A stretch of 47,740 bases of DNA from Stramenopiles sp. TOSAG23-2 (Eukaryota > Sar), in contig LT649271.1 in NCBI GenBank assembly GCA_900128395.1, positions 1 through 47,740 of the forward strand, given 5' to 3'. The position numbers and the translations under genes are program-made. Each line of letters opens with the position of its first letter. The first letter of the stretch is position 1. The notes beneath the pieces were generated by a model. That model was not told the origin of the DNA. It did not search any database and saw nothing but the letters and a program-made list of their open reading frames with translations. Below, piece after piece: positions 10,689-20,172 of this stretch.

Positions 10689-10779
10689 TATTTTTAAAGA
10701 GGGTGTTTCTTGAAAATTTCCATGTGCTGACTGTGCAAGCAACAACAATGAGTGTTGGGATGCACTTGTCAAACGTTTT

Positions 10780-12396
10780 TTAGATCTCATCAGATACTTC
10801 TGGCAGAGTACCTGGAGACATTTCGTGTTTTCTCGAAACAAGAGGGGTGGATAAGTCATCATGAGATGACAATGATATTTTCTTTTTCGGATCCTCGTAA
10901 AATAATGCCACGCATGTGGCTACCAAGAAAATCAAAGTGGCGTCAACTAAGAATGTTGCGTAAATGCCTATATTGTCTGCAAGTACGCCGGACAGATAAG
11001 CACCCACAGCATATCCTAAATCTCGCCAGAAACGGTAAACACCCAATGCTGAACTTCGCCAGCTGGGTTCAGAAAAGTCGCACACAGCCGCAAGCAAATT
11101 CGTGTACATGACACTTGTTCCAATTCCAGCCAAAGCTGACCCCACCGCGAAGCCAATGGCAGCGCTTGACTTGTTCTCTGCATAACCGGTAGTTAAAGCG
11201 AGACAGAAAAGCCCAAGGGCTACTGTGTATAGACCACCGTACATGAATTTTCGTCTGCCATATGTATCTCCAAGCGTACCGAAAATCACCTGAAATGTGC
11301 CTTTGGTTAAGCCGTAAAAGAGTAGGATGTTGCCAATTTCCTGTTTCGTAAACGGCTCAAACAATGCCCCTTTTGCTGTGCTATCTTTCATTATAATCTT
11401 CAAAATAGACCAGACAACTGCGCTGACAAAGTTGTTCATTAACCCGCAGAGGCATACCAGCGCCAGAGATGGGCTCACAAATGTGGTGTAAGCGCATACC
11501 GCCCTCGGAACGGTTGAATAACTTGGCGAGCCTGACGGCCACACCAAAGTTACTTCTTTCTTTGAATTTCGTGGCGTATCTGTTTCGGCTTCAATAATAT
11601 TTTTCGATTCTTTTAGGAAAACAATAGACACAATGAAATTTACAAACGCGATGCCAAACACAACTGTAAACATTGGTATTCGTGGTCGACTTTCATCCAA
11701 GATGAGAGGGGCAACAACATTGATAATTGCCAGAGTTGTGTATCCCACAGTTTCATTTAAGCCAATAGCAAAGCCGCTGTGCTTTTTAGTCGCGTAGTCG
11801 ACCATAATGAAAATACTAGTTGACCAACACACTCCCTGTTGAATGCCCATGAGCACGTACGCGGATACAAATGTTGTAAAATTATTAGCAAAAATTGCGA
11901 CAATGGGCATTGCAAGTCCAATACACCACCCCACCACCTCCATAGGCTTTCTCCCGAAACGATCAGCCGATACGCCCGTGACGAAATTCATTAACGCTTT
12001 TGATATGCCAAAAGCAATCAACGGTCCAGCGCGAGAAGCAGTCTTTCCTACAATGAAATAGCCTTCGGGCTCACTGCAGCTCATATCTTCTTTTGTCCAC
12101 TTGAATATGTCATATTTATAATCCCCGTGAACAAATGTTGTGCTACTTCCGTTTGTACTACCTCCCAGAAGATATTCTCGGTAGTAAGAGTTGACTATTC
12201 CCACTTCTTTCCCTTTTATTGGGAGGACACAGTTGGAGTTTCCAGCAATATACTGCACGGGGAAAAAGTTAAACTTTTTCGTAGCACCACAGCTCAAACA
12301 AATTAAAATTGCGATGCAAAATTGCACTTTGTGTGAGAAACGTAGGCCATAATAAATATCCCTAGTGAGCTCTTCCTTGATAAGTCCAAACGGCAT
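10780..12396 (-). CDS. Major facilitator superfamily transporter
   Basis: 538 aa with about 12 predicted membrane helices. The loop after the second N-half helix carries DRFGRKPMEVVGW and the matching C-half loop GDTYGRRKFMYGG, the duplicated D-R-x-G-R-(K/R) motif of the MFS. A large non-membrane loop (about 50-110) rich in Ser/Thr/Tyr follows the first helix, and a cytoplasmic tail ends the protein. Substrate cannot be told from sequence. The start is the first ATG (12394-12396); upstream codons include only a TTG before an in-frame stop. GC content is clearly higher than in neighbouring genes, suggesting a different origin such as horizontal transfer or transposition; this is inference from composition alone. 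Confidence 0.85.
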   Translation of the reverse strand: MPFGLIKEELTRDIYYGLRFSHKVQFCIAILICLSCGATKKFNFFPVQYIAGNSNCVLPIKGKEVGIVNSYYREYLLGGSTNGSSTTFVHGDYKYDIFKWTKEDMSCSEPEGYFIVGKTASRAGPLIAFGISKALMNFVTGVSADRFGRKPMEVVGWCIGLAMPIVAIFANNFTTFVSAYVLMGIQQGVCWSTSIFIMVDYATKKHSGFAIGLNETVGYTTLAIINVVAPLILDESRPRIPMFTVVFGIAFVNFIVSIVFLKESKNIIEAETDTPRNSKKEVTLVWPSGSPSYSTVPRAVCAYTTFVSPSLALVCLCGLMNNFVSAVVWSILKIIMKDSTAKGALFEPFTKQEIGNILLFYGLTKGTFQVIFGTLGDTYGRRKFMYGGLYTVALGLFCLALTTGYAENKSSAAIGFAVGSALAGIGTSVMYTNLLAAVCDFSEPSWRSSALGVYRFWRDLGYAVGAYLSGVLADNIGIYATFLVDATLIFLVATCVALFYEDPKKKISLSSHDDLSTPLVSRKHEMSPGTLPEVSDEI

Positions 12397-12523
12397 TTCC
12401 CACAAGAAATAGATAGATCTTGAGCACAAGCTTGAGTAGTAATCCTGGGTTATGGTTTGTAAATTTTGTCAATGTTTACTTCCAAAAAAGAAGTTGAAGC
12501 GTCAAATCCAAGTCTGACTTTCT

Positions 12524-12736
12524 AGGGATCACAAAGTTTGCCTTTTTTTCTTTAACGACTACCAACTTAAATTTGGACGTGGGAAAATAAATCCTTTTAA
12601 TAATATTACTGATGATAGTGGAATACAAAGTATTATTGATGGGTTAAAAACAAACAATACATTAGGATACTTGCGCCTAGGTAATAATCAACTTAGTGAT
12701 AATATGAAATCACAATTAAAAGCTATAAAACAATAA
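12524..12736 (+). pseudogene. 3' remnant of a leucine-rich-repeat gene
   Basis: An open frame without an ATG runs into a clear LRR of the ribonuclease-inhibitor type: ITDDSGIQSIIDGLKTNN, then TLGYLRLGNNQLSD and a terminal MKSQLKAIKQ before TAA at 12734-12736. The upstream part is not LRR-like. The absence of a start and of preceding repeats suggests a truncated gene, possibly cut by the rearrangement that placed the MFS gene beside it. Confidence 0.65.
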
Positions 12737-12953
12737 GTGGAAAGGATGTGGATAGGCGTATACTAAAATATATTTTATATTATATATACTACCAACTACA
12801 ATATCCTATATATAAATAAATACGAACCATCCACTCACTCCAACTCCCGTCAAATTTCTAGCATGCAAGAGATCAAGAGAAAAAAAATAGAAATACATGA
12901 GAGAGAGAGGGGAAAAAGAAAAAAAGAGTAGTCATCACAACAATAAAACAAAC

Positions 12954-13388
12954 ATGGGAATTTTCACTGATCATTTACCCTTACTTCGTAAAATATGCAG
13001 AGGACTCGTGACTGTTCATTTTTTCCTCGGCTTTGCAATGACTGCCATGGGCTTTGGTCTTATTGAAGCACCAGAGGATTTAAAACAAATAACTAAAATT
13101 GGGTATAATGCAATATTTGGAATTGATGTTGATCCGCTATTAGGTTTAAAAATTATAGGACCTTGCAAGGTTATTGGTATTACTGCTATGTATGGTTATT
13201 TTGGTCCAATTCTTGATAGATTGGCAAACATATGTTTTTTTTTACCTGTATACGCTGCATATGTTGGTCATAACGAGCTTGGGGCGAATGAAAATGTTCC
13301 AATTATTATTGGTTCTCTCTATTTTTTAGTATTGGTTTTACCAAGAGGAAGTTCATCGTCTACTACGGAGCAAATAAAAAAAGACTGA
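12954..13388 (+). CDS. Small four-helix membrane protein, DoxX-like
   Basis: 144 aa with four hydrophobic segments at about residues 10-32, 55-80, 84-102 and 112-128. The second contains GLKIIGPCKVIGITAMYGY, a Gly-rich helix like that of DoxX-family proteins, but the match is general and I hold it loosely. The tail is Ser/Thr-rich and charged. I chose ATG 12954 over 12897 because the upstream 19 codons are a purine-rich leader (RERGEKEKKS) and the protein then starts just before the first helix. Function unknown. Confidence 0.6.
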   Translation: MGIFTDHLPLLRKICRGLVTVHFFLGFAMTAMGFGLIEAPEDLKQITKIGYNAIFGIDVDPLLGLKIIGPCKVIGITAMYGYFGPILDRLANICFFLPVYAAYVGHNELGANENVPIIIGSLYFLVLVLPRGSSSSTTEQIKKD

Positions 13389-13827
13389 AAGGTTGCAAAG
13401 GAGGAGAGAGAGAGTGTGGAGAGACCCAAAATAACAATTATTTTACATATATATTAATAACACACCTATTAATAATATCTCGTTTTTATTTAATACGCTT
13501 CGTCTAAAATACAACATTTTCTTTTGCTTTAACACACCCAACAAAAATAACACCTTTTTATACCTTCTCTTCTCCAATGATATTTTTTAATATCAATATC
13601 GTGCGAAATTTCGTCAATGATAATTTTTAAATTCTCTCTTCTGTCTCCAGTTCCTTTTTTTCTTTACTACGCGAATATATTTTTAATTATATAAATGATA
13701 CAATATTGCTGCTACTATTATTTTTCCTTTTTTTTACTATTCTTTAATTTGAATTAATATACACATTTTTTGCCAAAATATTTTAGCTTTTTTCTTATTT
13801 AACAAAAATACGACGGATAATGAGTTT
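13389..13827. other. Convergent 3' intergenic region
   Basis: AT-rich 3' flanks of the DoxX-like gene and the SANT/U-box gene, with a GA tract near 13402-13415 and T-rich runs. No gene seen. Confidence 0.65.
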
Positions 13828-15295
13828 TTATAAAAGAACTTCTGAACTACCATTATTACTTTTACTACTACCTTCATGTCGCTTTTCCCAATTTACAATT
13901 TTATCTTTGTACTCGTCGATATTTCTAGCATTTAATTTAGTTAATTGTCTCCTAGTCAATGGTTGATTTGTAAAAGGGCATGTATTTGGACGATGTTTAA
14001 ATGGACCTGGATCATCTTCGTCATCTGCTCCGCCATATGACATCAATGTTTGCATCCAAGAATCGTAGGACATTACATGGCCATATATTGAGATAGCAGG
14101 GTCGTAACAAAAATCTTGTGTCATTGGATCGCGAAAGCCTGGCATGATATTTACCCAATTTTTTGGTCGCTCGATACGTTTTCTCTCTTTTACTGGTTTC
14201 TTTTTCTTCGCTCTTGGTTTCTTTGGTTTTTTCGGTATTGATAACCTTGGTTTCTTAGCTTTGCGGCCGCCACCACCACCAGTCCTTGGTTTTTGATGTT
14301 GCGCAGCGGCATAATCGCCCGTTACTTGCAATGATTGTGGGACTAACACTTTAGGTCGAGTAAATTTCAATTTCTTTTTTATTTTACCAGTTTTCTTATC
14401 TTCAACTTCTATCAATTGGTAGTTTGGATCTTTCAAAACGCCCTTTTCAATTAACAAGCGGTAGTAATTAGAACATTGGTAACCAACACGACCTGGAACC
14501 TTGATACTTAGCTCCCCCCAACGATAATCAACACCACCTTTAATTAAAGTTAAGAAATGGTTATGCTCCGCTTCTGACCATGCACCTGTTGCTTGAGTTT
14601 CACCTAAATCATTGAAACGGTAATAATATGCATTTGGGTTTTGTTTTCTATGCATGAATGCTTTGCACCTTGCTTTGCTCCAACCCATTGCGAGTAATTT
14701 TTTCGCCTGGTCTGTTTCTAAGCAATCATTCATATTCCCAGATTTAACAGATATTTTTTTTCTCTTCAGGATTTTTTGTGGCTTGTGCACTTCATCTTTT
14801 TTTGCAAAAGCTTCAACTGCACGTTTTGCATCTTCGAGTGATAAATCCTCTTCATCCCCATCATCCATGACATTGCGATATGCTTCTTCATCTCCTTCTT
14901 CTTTATCCTCTGGTGCCCAACAGGAAATTTTACCATCAGTTGGAACATGTGCGCCAAAATATCTTCTCGTTCGTTTGCCTACTAAATCGCTTCCTTCTAT
15001 TTGAAATCCTTCTGGAAGTTTCTTCGTCACCTTTTTTTTAGCAGATGATTTTGCTTTTTTCTTGGAAGGTGATGTTTTTTTCTTCGGTGTTGTTGCCGAT
15101 TTTTTGCTTTTTTTATTGCTTTTGCTCGTTGCTGGTATATCAAAATCGTTTAAATCGTCTGCATCCGCATTATCATTTAAACGTACAGTCGTTTTCTTAC
15201 TTTTGCCTTTTTTAGCCTTTACTTTTGATGGTGTTGGGGCATTTTTCTTCTTCTTCGTCGTCGTCGATTTTTTCTTTGCACTACTACTACTACTG

Positions 15296-15327
<32 letters not shown>

Positions 15328-16071
15328 GCTGCTGCTGCTACTAGAACTTTCATTTACACCATTTTCCTTATCATTTGTGTTATTACGCGTAAGCTCTTTC
15401 TCTTCACCTGTCTCATCAATTATACCTGCTTTCATAGCCATAGCCATAGCATCTCTTAAGACCAAACGTTTGCCACCACTTTTTGAACTTCCAGTATTTT
15501 GCTGCCTTGCACGTCTTAAATGGTCTTCCAAAGCGTCTGTTGAATTAATTTCAATAGCTGTTGTAATACCACGTGATCTCATCTTTGGACCTCTTGGTTT
15601 TCTTACACGATATTTACGTGCTGTCATTTCTTTAACCGCATCTGCAAATTCTGGATCTGTGACTAAGCGTGTTTTTGCATGGATTTCGTTACCAGCACAT
15701 ACATCCAATGCCATTTGCGCTTCTTGCTCTGTCAAGTGTGGTTCCACAACTTCTTGTATTTCCTTTAAGGTTTGCTTTGCTAAATCCTCTGAATGCTTTG
15801 CAAATTTTGCTTGCATTTCTTTAATCTTTTGCTTCATTAAACGTTTTTGTTCACTAGATAAACCATCTTCCTCTTCATCGCTTGATTCATCGGATGAAGA
15901 TGATGAGCCATCTGAATCAGAATCAGAATCAGATTCGGTATCCGTAGCTTGGCTATCTTTAGTTGTCGTTGTAGTCGTCGTAGTCGTCGTTGTTGTTGGT
16001 GGTGTCTCAACAAAATCATTATCATCATCGACTTCCATGGTTTGAACGTGTCCTTGTACAATTGTTGCCAT
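13828..16071 (-). CDS. Nuclear SANT/Myb protein with U-box-like C-terminal domain
   Basis: 747 aa. In order: a Thr run (about 26-37) and acidic Ser/Asp tract; a Gln/Glu helical segment then a UBA/CUE-like stretch (QMALDVCAGNEIHAK, about 118-135); a Ser homopolymer and Lys-rich basic regions suited to nuclear import; a central EGFQIEGSDLVGKRTRRYF segment; a SANT/Myb domain at about 490-543 (GAWSEAEHNHFLTL, WGELSIKVPGRVGYQCSNYY); a second basic region; and a C-terminal domain at about 642-735 (MPGFRDPMTQDFCYDPAIS, YGHVMSYDSW, NTCPFTNQPLTRRQL). The last has the P-x-DP-T/YGH-x-YDSW/CP-T-x-x-PL layout of U-box or modified-RING folds. DNA binding and ubiquitin-linked activity are inference. Trinucleotide repeats encode the Ser and Thr runs. 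Confidence 0.75.
15282..15345. repeat. Trinucleotide repeat coding a Ser homopolymer
   Basis: A run of act/gct triplets on the plus strand, read as serine codons on the minus strand inside the SANT/U-box gene. In-frame microsatellite; length is likely variable between strains. Confidence 0.85.
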
Positions 16072-16770
16072 AGTATAATTTGAAAATTATTTTAATTTAT
16101 ATATATATATATATACTTTTCTTTGTAAAAAATAGTCTCGTTCGTAATGAGTATAAATTATTTTATTTTTAATAACTAAACTTGTTTAAATCAATGAAAA
16201 TCCGTAATTGTTATAAATAAAAATGTAAATCTATATTTCTAATATTACAAAATACAAAATATAAAACTATTATTAATAATAATAAATAATAAAAATGCAT
16301 CAATCACAAGTGCACAACAAACAAAAAGTCATCAAAAAAATAATAATAATTTGAATTGCATTTTTGTAATAGCATCGATGTATCATTAAAAACCCCGCTG
16401 TGGCCCGCGCCAAGTCAACATATCACAGGTTTAAATTTTTGATCAGAGTTAGAGCAAAAAGAGCAAAGAAGAATATTACCCTAATTTCTAACTATATTAA
16501 TGCTGTGTCGTGTATAGTTGATGCTATGCTCCTAGTAATCCATCACACAGATGATGTGCCGAGACGAGGAAGAAATTGCGCCACAAAAGACCACAAACTA
16601 GAACACTTTTTGAATGAATCAAGATATATTACTGTAGATGATGGATGTGATCGAGAGATGTATAGATACACACACACACAGAACAAATTGAAGAAATTGG
16701 ATTGAAATATCAGATACAACGGTAAGATTAGGAAATACATACATACATATATTCACGTACAAATTATAAT
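16072..16770. other. Divergent promoter region (SANT/U-box and NF-YB)
   Basis: AT-rich next to the SANT/U-box gene and of mixed composition from 16390 to 16660. An ATTGG (inverted CCAAT) lies at 16696-16700, about 70 bp upstream of the NF-YB start. A 101-codon frame here begins only with GTG and has no recognisable features, so it is not called. Confidence 0.5.
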
Positions 16771-17166
16771 ATGGCATCAATTACAACTGCTGCTACTGCA
16801 AAACCAGCTGCCAAGAAAAAAGAAGACGGGGATGAAGTACGTGAGCAAGATAGATTTTTACCAATAGCAAATATTAGTCGCATCATGAAAAAAAGTCTAC
16901 CACCAAATGCAAAGATTGCAAAAGATGCAAAAGAAACGGTACAAGAATGTGTGTCTGAATTTATATCATTTATAACAAGCGAAGCAAGTGATAAGTGTCA
17001 ACGTGAGAAAAGAAAAACTATCAATGGTGATGATTTATTATGGGCTATGAGTACATTAGGTTTTGATAAATATTATGATCCACTCAAAGTGTATTTAACA
17101 AAATATCGTGAATCTATAAAAGGAAAAGATGATGATAAGAAGAAAAAAGATAAAAATTCAAAATAA
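16771..17166 (+). CDS. NFYB: NF-YB (CBF-A/HAP3) histone-fold transcription factor subunit
   Basis: 131 aa. Residues about 24-113 form the canonical NF-YB core: [20 protein letters not shown], then [50 protein letters not shown] and [17 protein letters not shown]. These are the alpha1, alpha2 and alpha3 histone-fold blocks plus alphaC. It pairs with NF-YC, and the dimer recruits NF-YA to bind CCAAT boxes. The tail is Lys/Asp-rich and there are no introns. NF-YC is encoded only 1.8 kb away, with PPME1 between them. The ATG follows an A/T-rich leader and gives the family's usual short N terminus. Confidence 0.96.
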   Translation: MASITTAATAKPAAKKKEDGDEVREQDRFLPIANISRIMKKSLPPNAKIAKDAKETVQECVSEFISFITSEASDKCQREKRKTINGDDLLWAMSTLGFDKYYDPLKVYLTKYRESIKGKDDDKKKKDKNSK

Positions 17167-17455
17167 GTACGAATATAAATATACCATATATAATATACTT
17201 TTAAATATATAAATTAATATTTTCTGTTTTATAAAATACTTCTTTGCACGAACTTCTCGTATAATATGTAATTACGAACTTTGTACATATTGGAATACGT
17301 AGAATTACACTTCGTATCATACTCATCATATAGCATTATTTTATTTTAAAAATAAAAAACAAACAAAAATTATTAATAATGACAAAAATATTTTTGACAC
17401 ACACCACACTGTTTTCCTCCTAAATATAAATAAAACATATGCACAAAACGTATTA

Positions 17456-18634
17456 TCAATTATTCGATTCTTCATTTGTCCATGCATGTTGAATTTTCAA
17501 ATCCAATGCTTCTTTACTAGAAGTAAATAAACCTTGAACTTTACAAAAATCAATTAACAATTCATAAAATACATTTGGATTCTCTTCGTGTATAACATGT
17601 CCAGAGTTTGGTATATTTTTATATTGAAATTTTCCTTGCATATGTCCAATTGTTAATGGTGTATCAAGCCGATCCATTCCAGCTACAATTAATAATTTTT
17701 TTAATTTATTGCCTGTACCTAAAAAATAATTCGACATACCTTTATACCAACCTGACCAATACGGCATTGTGTTGATCAAGTCTGTACGCCATCGATATAC
17801 ATTCTTCCCTTCAATAAATTGTAGCCGAGAACATACAGATGCTTTAATCGTATTGTATGATGTTGGATTAATCCTTTGCAACATTGTATTGCAAACATAT
17901 TTAATCCCATCTTCTAACGTTTTAAATTCCTTCGGTATTTTCTCAACAAATTTTTCCATACTTGGAAGTGCTGCTAAAGCAGTTCCTTCCACAACATCTA
18001 CCACTACTAGCCCACATATTTCAACTATGTTATTTAAACGTTCTTGAGCTTGACATGTGACATGTGTAGCAATTGCACCACCCATACTATGACCAATTAA
18101 TACAATGCGAGGTATTGCATCATCAGTTGTTAAATTTAACTTTTCTTTGGTTAATGTCATTGTTAAAATTTTAACTACATCATCCGTAAAGCGTTCAATC
18201 GAAAAATTCTCCTCTTTCAAATTCGGACACTTAAAAGTATTATTATCATTAACGCCGTCAGTATTAGTTGAATTAGATACATATTCAAAGTTGCCATGAC
18301 CATATAAATCAAATGCTAATATTGGCATATTATTTCCAGCGCAAATCTTTGCAACTTGTGCAAATGTCATTGCAGAAAATCCACCACCATGTATGAAAAC
18401 AAAGATTGGGCATTCTAATAAACGATTTTCATTATTATATAAATTTGATGAATACAAATGAAAAATACATTTTCTTTCATCTAAATCTGTAATTTCAATC
18501 GTTTCATGATTTTGAAAATATGCTGTTGCTGCTGTTGTGTCACCATCATCATTTTCAGTTGATGTAACATTGTTAATATTATTATTATTATTATTATTTG
18601 TTGTTGGCATTGATGTTGCCATCATAGATGCCAT
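17456..18634 (-). CDS. PPME1: Protein phosphatase methylesterase 1 (alpha/beta hydrolase)
   Basis: 392 aa. Removes the C-terminal methyl ester from PP2A catalytic subunit. Visible: an N-terminal low-complexity Asn/Thr segment (about 1-40); PIFVFIHGGGFSAMTFA, the oxyanion region; FDLYGHG; the nucleophile elbow IGHSMGGAIATH with Ser near 184; VVVDVVEGTALAALPSM, the family's D-V-V-E-G-T-A motif; RWRTDL; AGMDRLDTPLTIGHMQGKFQ, diagnostic of PPME1; and the catalytic His in NSGHVIHEENP. Length agrees with PPME1 (about 380-390 aa). ATG at 18632-18634; single exon. Its 3' end faces NF-YB, from which it is separated by 289 bp. Confidence 0.93.
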   Translation of the reverse strand: MASMMATSMPTTNNNNNNNINNVTSTENDDGDTTAATAYFQNHETIEITDLDERKCIFHLYSSNLYNNENRLLECPIFVFIHGGGFSAMTFAQVAKICAGNNMPILAFDLYGHGNFEYVSNSTNTDGVNDNNTFKCPNLKEENFSIERFTDDVVKILTMTLTKEKLNLTTDDAIPRIVLIGHSMGGAIATHVTCQAQERLNNIVEICGLVVVDVVEGTALAALPSMEKFVEKIPKEFKTLEDGIKYVCNTMLQRINPTSYNTIKASVCSRLQFIEGKNVYRWRTDLINTMPYWSGWYKGMSNYFLGTGNKLKKLLIVAGMDRLDTPLTIGHMQGKFQYKNIPNSGHVIHEENPNVFYELLIDFCKVQGLFTSSKEALDLKIQHAWTNEESNN

Positions 18635-18974
18635 ATTATTATTATGAGAATATATATATATATATATTCCTTCAAATACTTGATACTATTTCGTTTTCGT
18701 TGAATGTAACAAATGAATTAGTTTGCTTTATTTTTTCCTTTTTGTTTGTTTTCTCTTTTATTAATTATTTTTTATTTACTGTGCCTGGCTATATATTATT
18801 TGTGTGCGAAGATGTTTTATATTTCGTTTTTCTTTTTTCTTGTGTTAAAATATTTACGTTTTGTTTTTTGATCTGTTTTTTTCTTTTTTTTTTTTTACTT
18901 TTGTATGTGTACTACTATAATTTTATATCTCTTATTAAGTCTCTTTTCGTTTGTCGTTAAGTGATAAAAATAAT
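18635..18974. other. Short T-rich spacer
   Basis: Lies between the PPME1 start and the NF-YC stop; both genes are on the minus strand. Very T-rich on the plus strand. It must contain the PPME1 promoter; no distinct motif recognised. Confidence 0.55.
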
Positions 18975-19382
18975 TTATTTGCCTTCGGCAGCTTTAGCCT
19001 TGGCTTGTTTTTCCAATTCAAGTTTTTCAGTTAGTACATCATGTAAAAAATCAAAAATATCAGTATTTTTAACAGCAATATATATATCATCTTTTTGTAA
19101 ATTTCTTCGATCTGTATTTTCAGAGTTACAGTAGGCACGTAATGTTAATTCTAATATGAATAATTCACAAGCTTTAGCAAATAGCACAGGCGCTTCAGCA
19201 CGGATCATTCTAACATCTTCATCTGATTTCATAATACGTTTAATTCGCGCTAATGGCAAATCATTATGATTTTTAAAATCACTATTTTCTTCACATAATT
19301 TTTTAATATCTTCACCTTGTTTTTCCCAAAAGACTTTTAATTGTGAACGTAAGTTACCACTGGATGAATCTGAACTCGACAT
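18975..19382 (-). CDS. NFYC: NF-YC (CBF-C/HAP5) histone-fold transcription factor subunit
   Basis: 135 aa. N-terminal Ser-rich stretch, then LRSQLKVFWEKQGEDIKKL and the NF-YC histone fold at about 42-125: LPLARIKRIMKSDEDVRMIR, AEAPVLFAKACELFILELTL, RRNLQKDDIYIAVKNTDIFD and FLHDVL. These are diagnostic of NF-YC rather than Dpb3 or DRAP1. It dimerises with NF-YB. The frame is open to a TTG at 19427, but the first ATG (19380-19382) starts MSSSDSS, so I use that. It is short because it lacks a long Gln-rich activation tail; the C terminus is Ala/Lys-rich. Divergent from SSRP1, 790 bp away. Confidence 0.95.
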   Translation of the reverse strand: MSSSDSSSGNLRSQLKVFWEKQGEDIKKLCEENSDFKNHNDLPLARIKRIMKSDEDVRMIRAEAPVLFAKACELFILELTLRAYCNSENTDRRNLQKDDIYIAVKNTDIFDFLHDVLTEKLELEKQAKAKAAEGK

Positions 19383-20172
19383 GGTATGGTATACTATGGT
19401 ATTATTAAAGAATAAATCGTACAACAATGGTTGTCTAAAACTATATTCCTAAGAATAAGTCTTTCTGCTTCTGTTATATTGTTATATATCTCACATGTAT
19501 ATAGGTGTATTGTATGTCATTCATTTATTCATAAAGACAGGCAATCTTCTTAATAAAATTCTGGCAACACAAAGATATTATTATTTGTGGCAATCCCTAA
19601 TTCCCAATAGCACCACACAGCATTCCACTACTGGTGGTAGAGCGATCACAATGCTATAGACGACCATAACCACAGTATAGTAATAGTATAGTGAGGATTT
19701 TTGGCAAATTTACAAGCCGTCTTTTTGAGCTCCTCGATTCTATAATACGGAAATATACTATCTTTTGTGTATTAGAGACTTCTTCATAATAACTTACTAT
19801 TGCCAATGATGAGATACCATATATTATTAATATTTGGTCATTTTTCGTATTATAAAAACCTAGTTTTGACCTCGATCCCGCTTTTTTTTTTTTTTTCGAA
19901 TAATTTTCCATGAAAATTGAATGATGATTGTGATGTTTTGTCCCATTGTAATTAGTGTTAAAATTAGAAATATATAGATTGATAGATAAATGTATAAAAT
20001 GAAGAACTAAAAATAAATTAATACATTTCCAGTCGTGAATCAAAATAGTATATAGGTAGAAAGAATAAGCAGGTAAATAGATAGATACATACATATATTT
20101 GATCTTTTTTTTAACGCATCATATAAATAAATAATATAGATATATATAAATACACATTTATCTTTACGAAAA
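19383..20172. other. Divergent promoter region (NF-YC and SSRP1)
   Basis: Shared upstream region of two chromatin/transcription genes. A CCAAT pentamer occurs at 19803-19807. A 146-codon minus-strand frame at 19654-20094 is low-complexity (Tyr, Ile, Asn, Lys) and is not called. Confidence 0.55.

Larger units (their letters stand above)
10192..10779. other. Spacer with direct repeats and telomeric motif
   Basis: Contains a 28-bp direct repeat pair (10233-10260 and 10661-10688, one mismatch) and the interstitial telomere-like run tagggttagggtta at 10472-10485. No gene recognised; it is the 3' flank of the MFS gene. Confidence 0.65.

Noticed and set aside
15062-16045. 327-codon plus-strand frame
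   Set aside because: It is the antisense of the Ser/Lys/Thr-rich SANT/U-box gene, giving Leu/Val/Phe runs; the sense frame has real domains.
16400-16705. 101-codon basic frame upstream of NF-YB
   Set aside because: It starts only with GTG, has no family feature and covers the NF-YB promoter.
19654-20094. 146-codon minus-strand frame
   Set aside because: Low-complexity Tyr/Ile/Asn/Lys content and a position in a divergent promoter; no domain.
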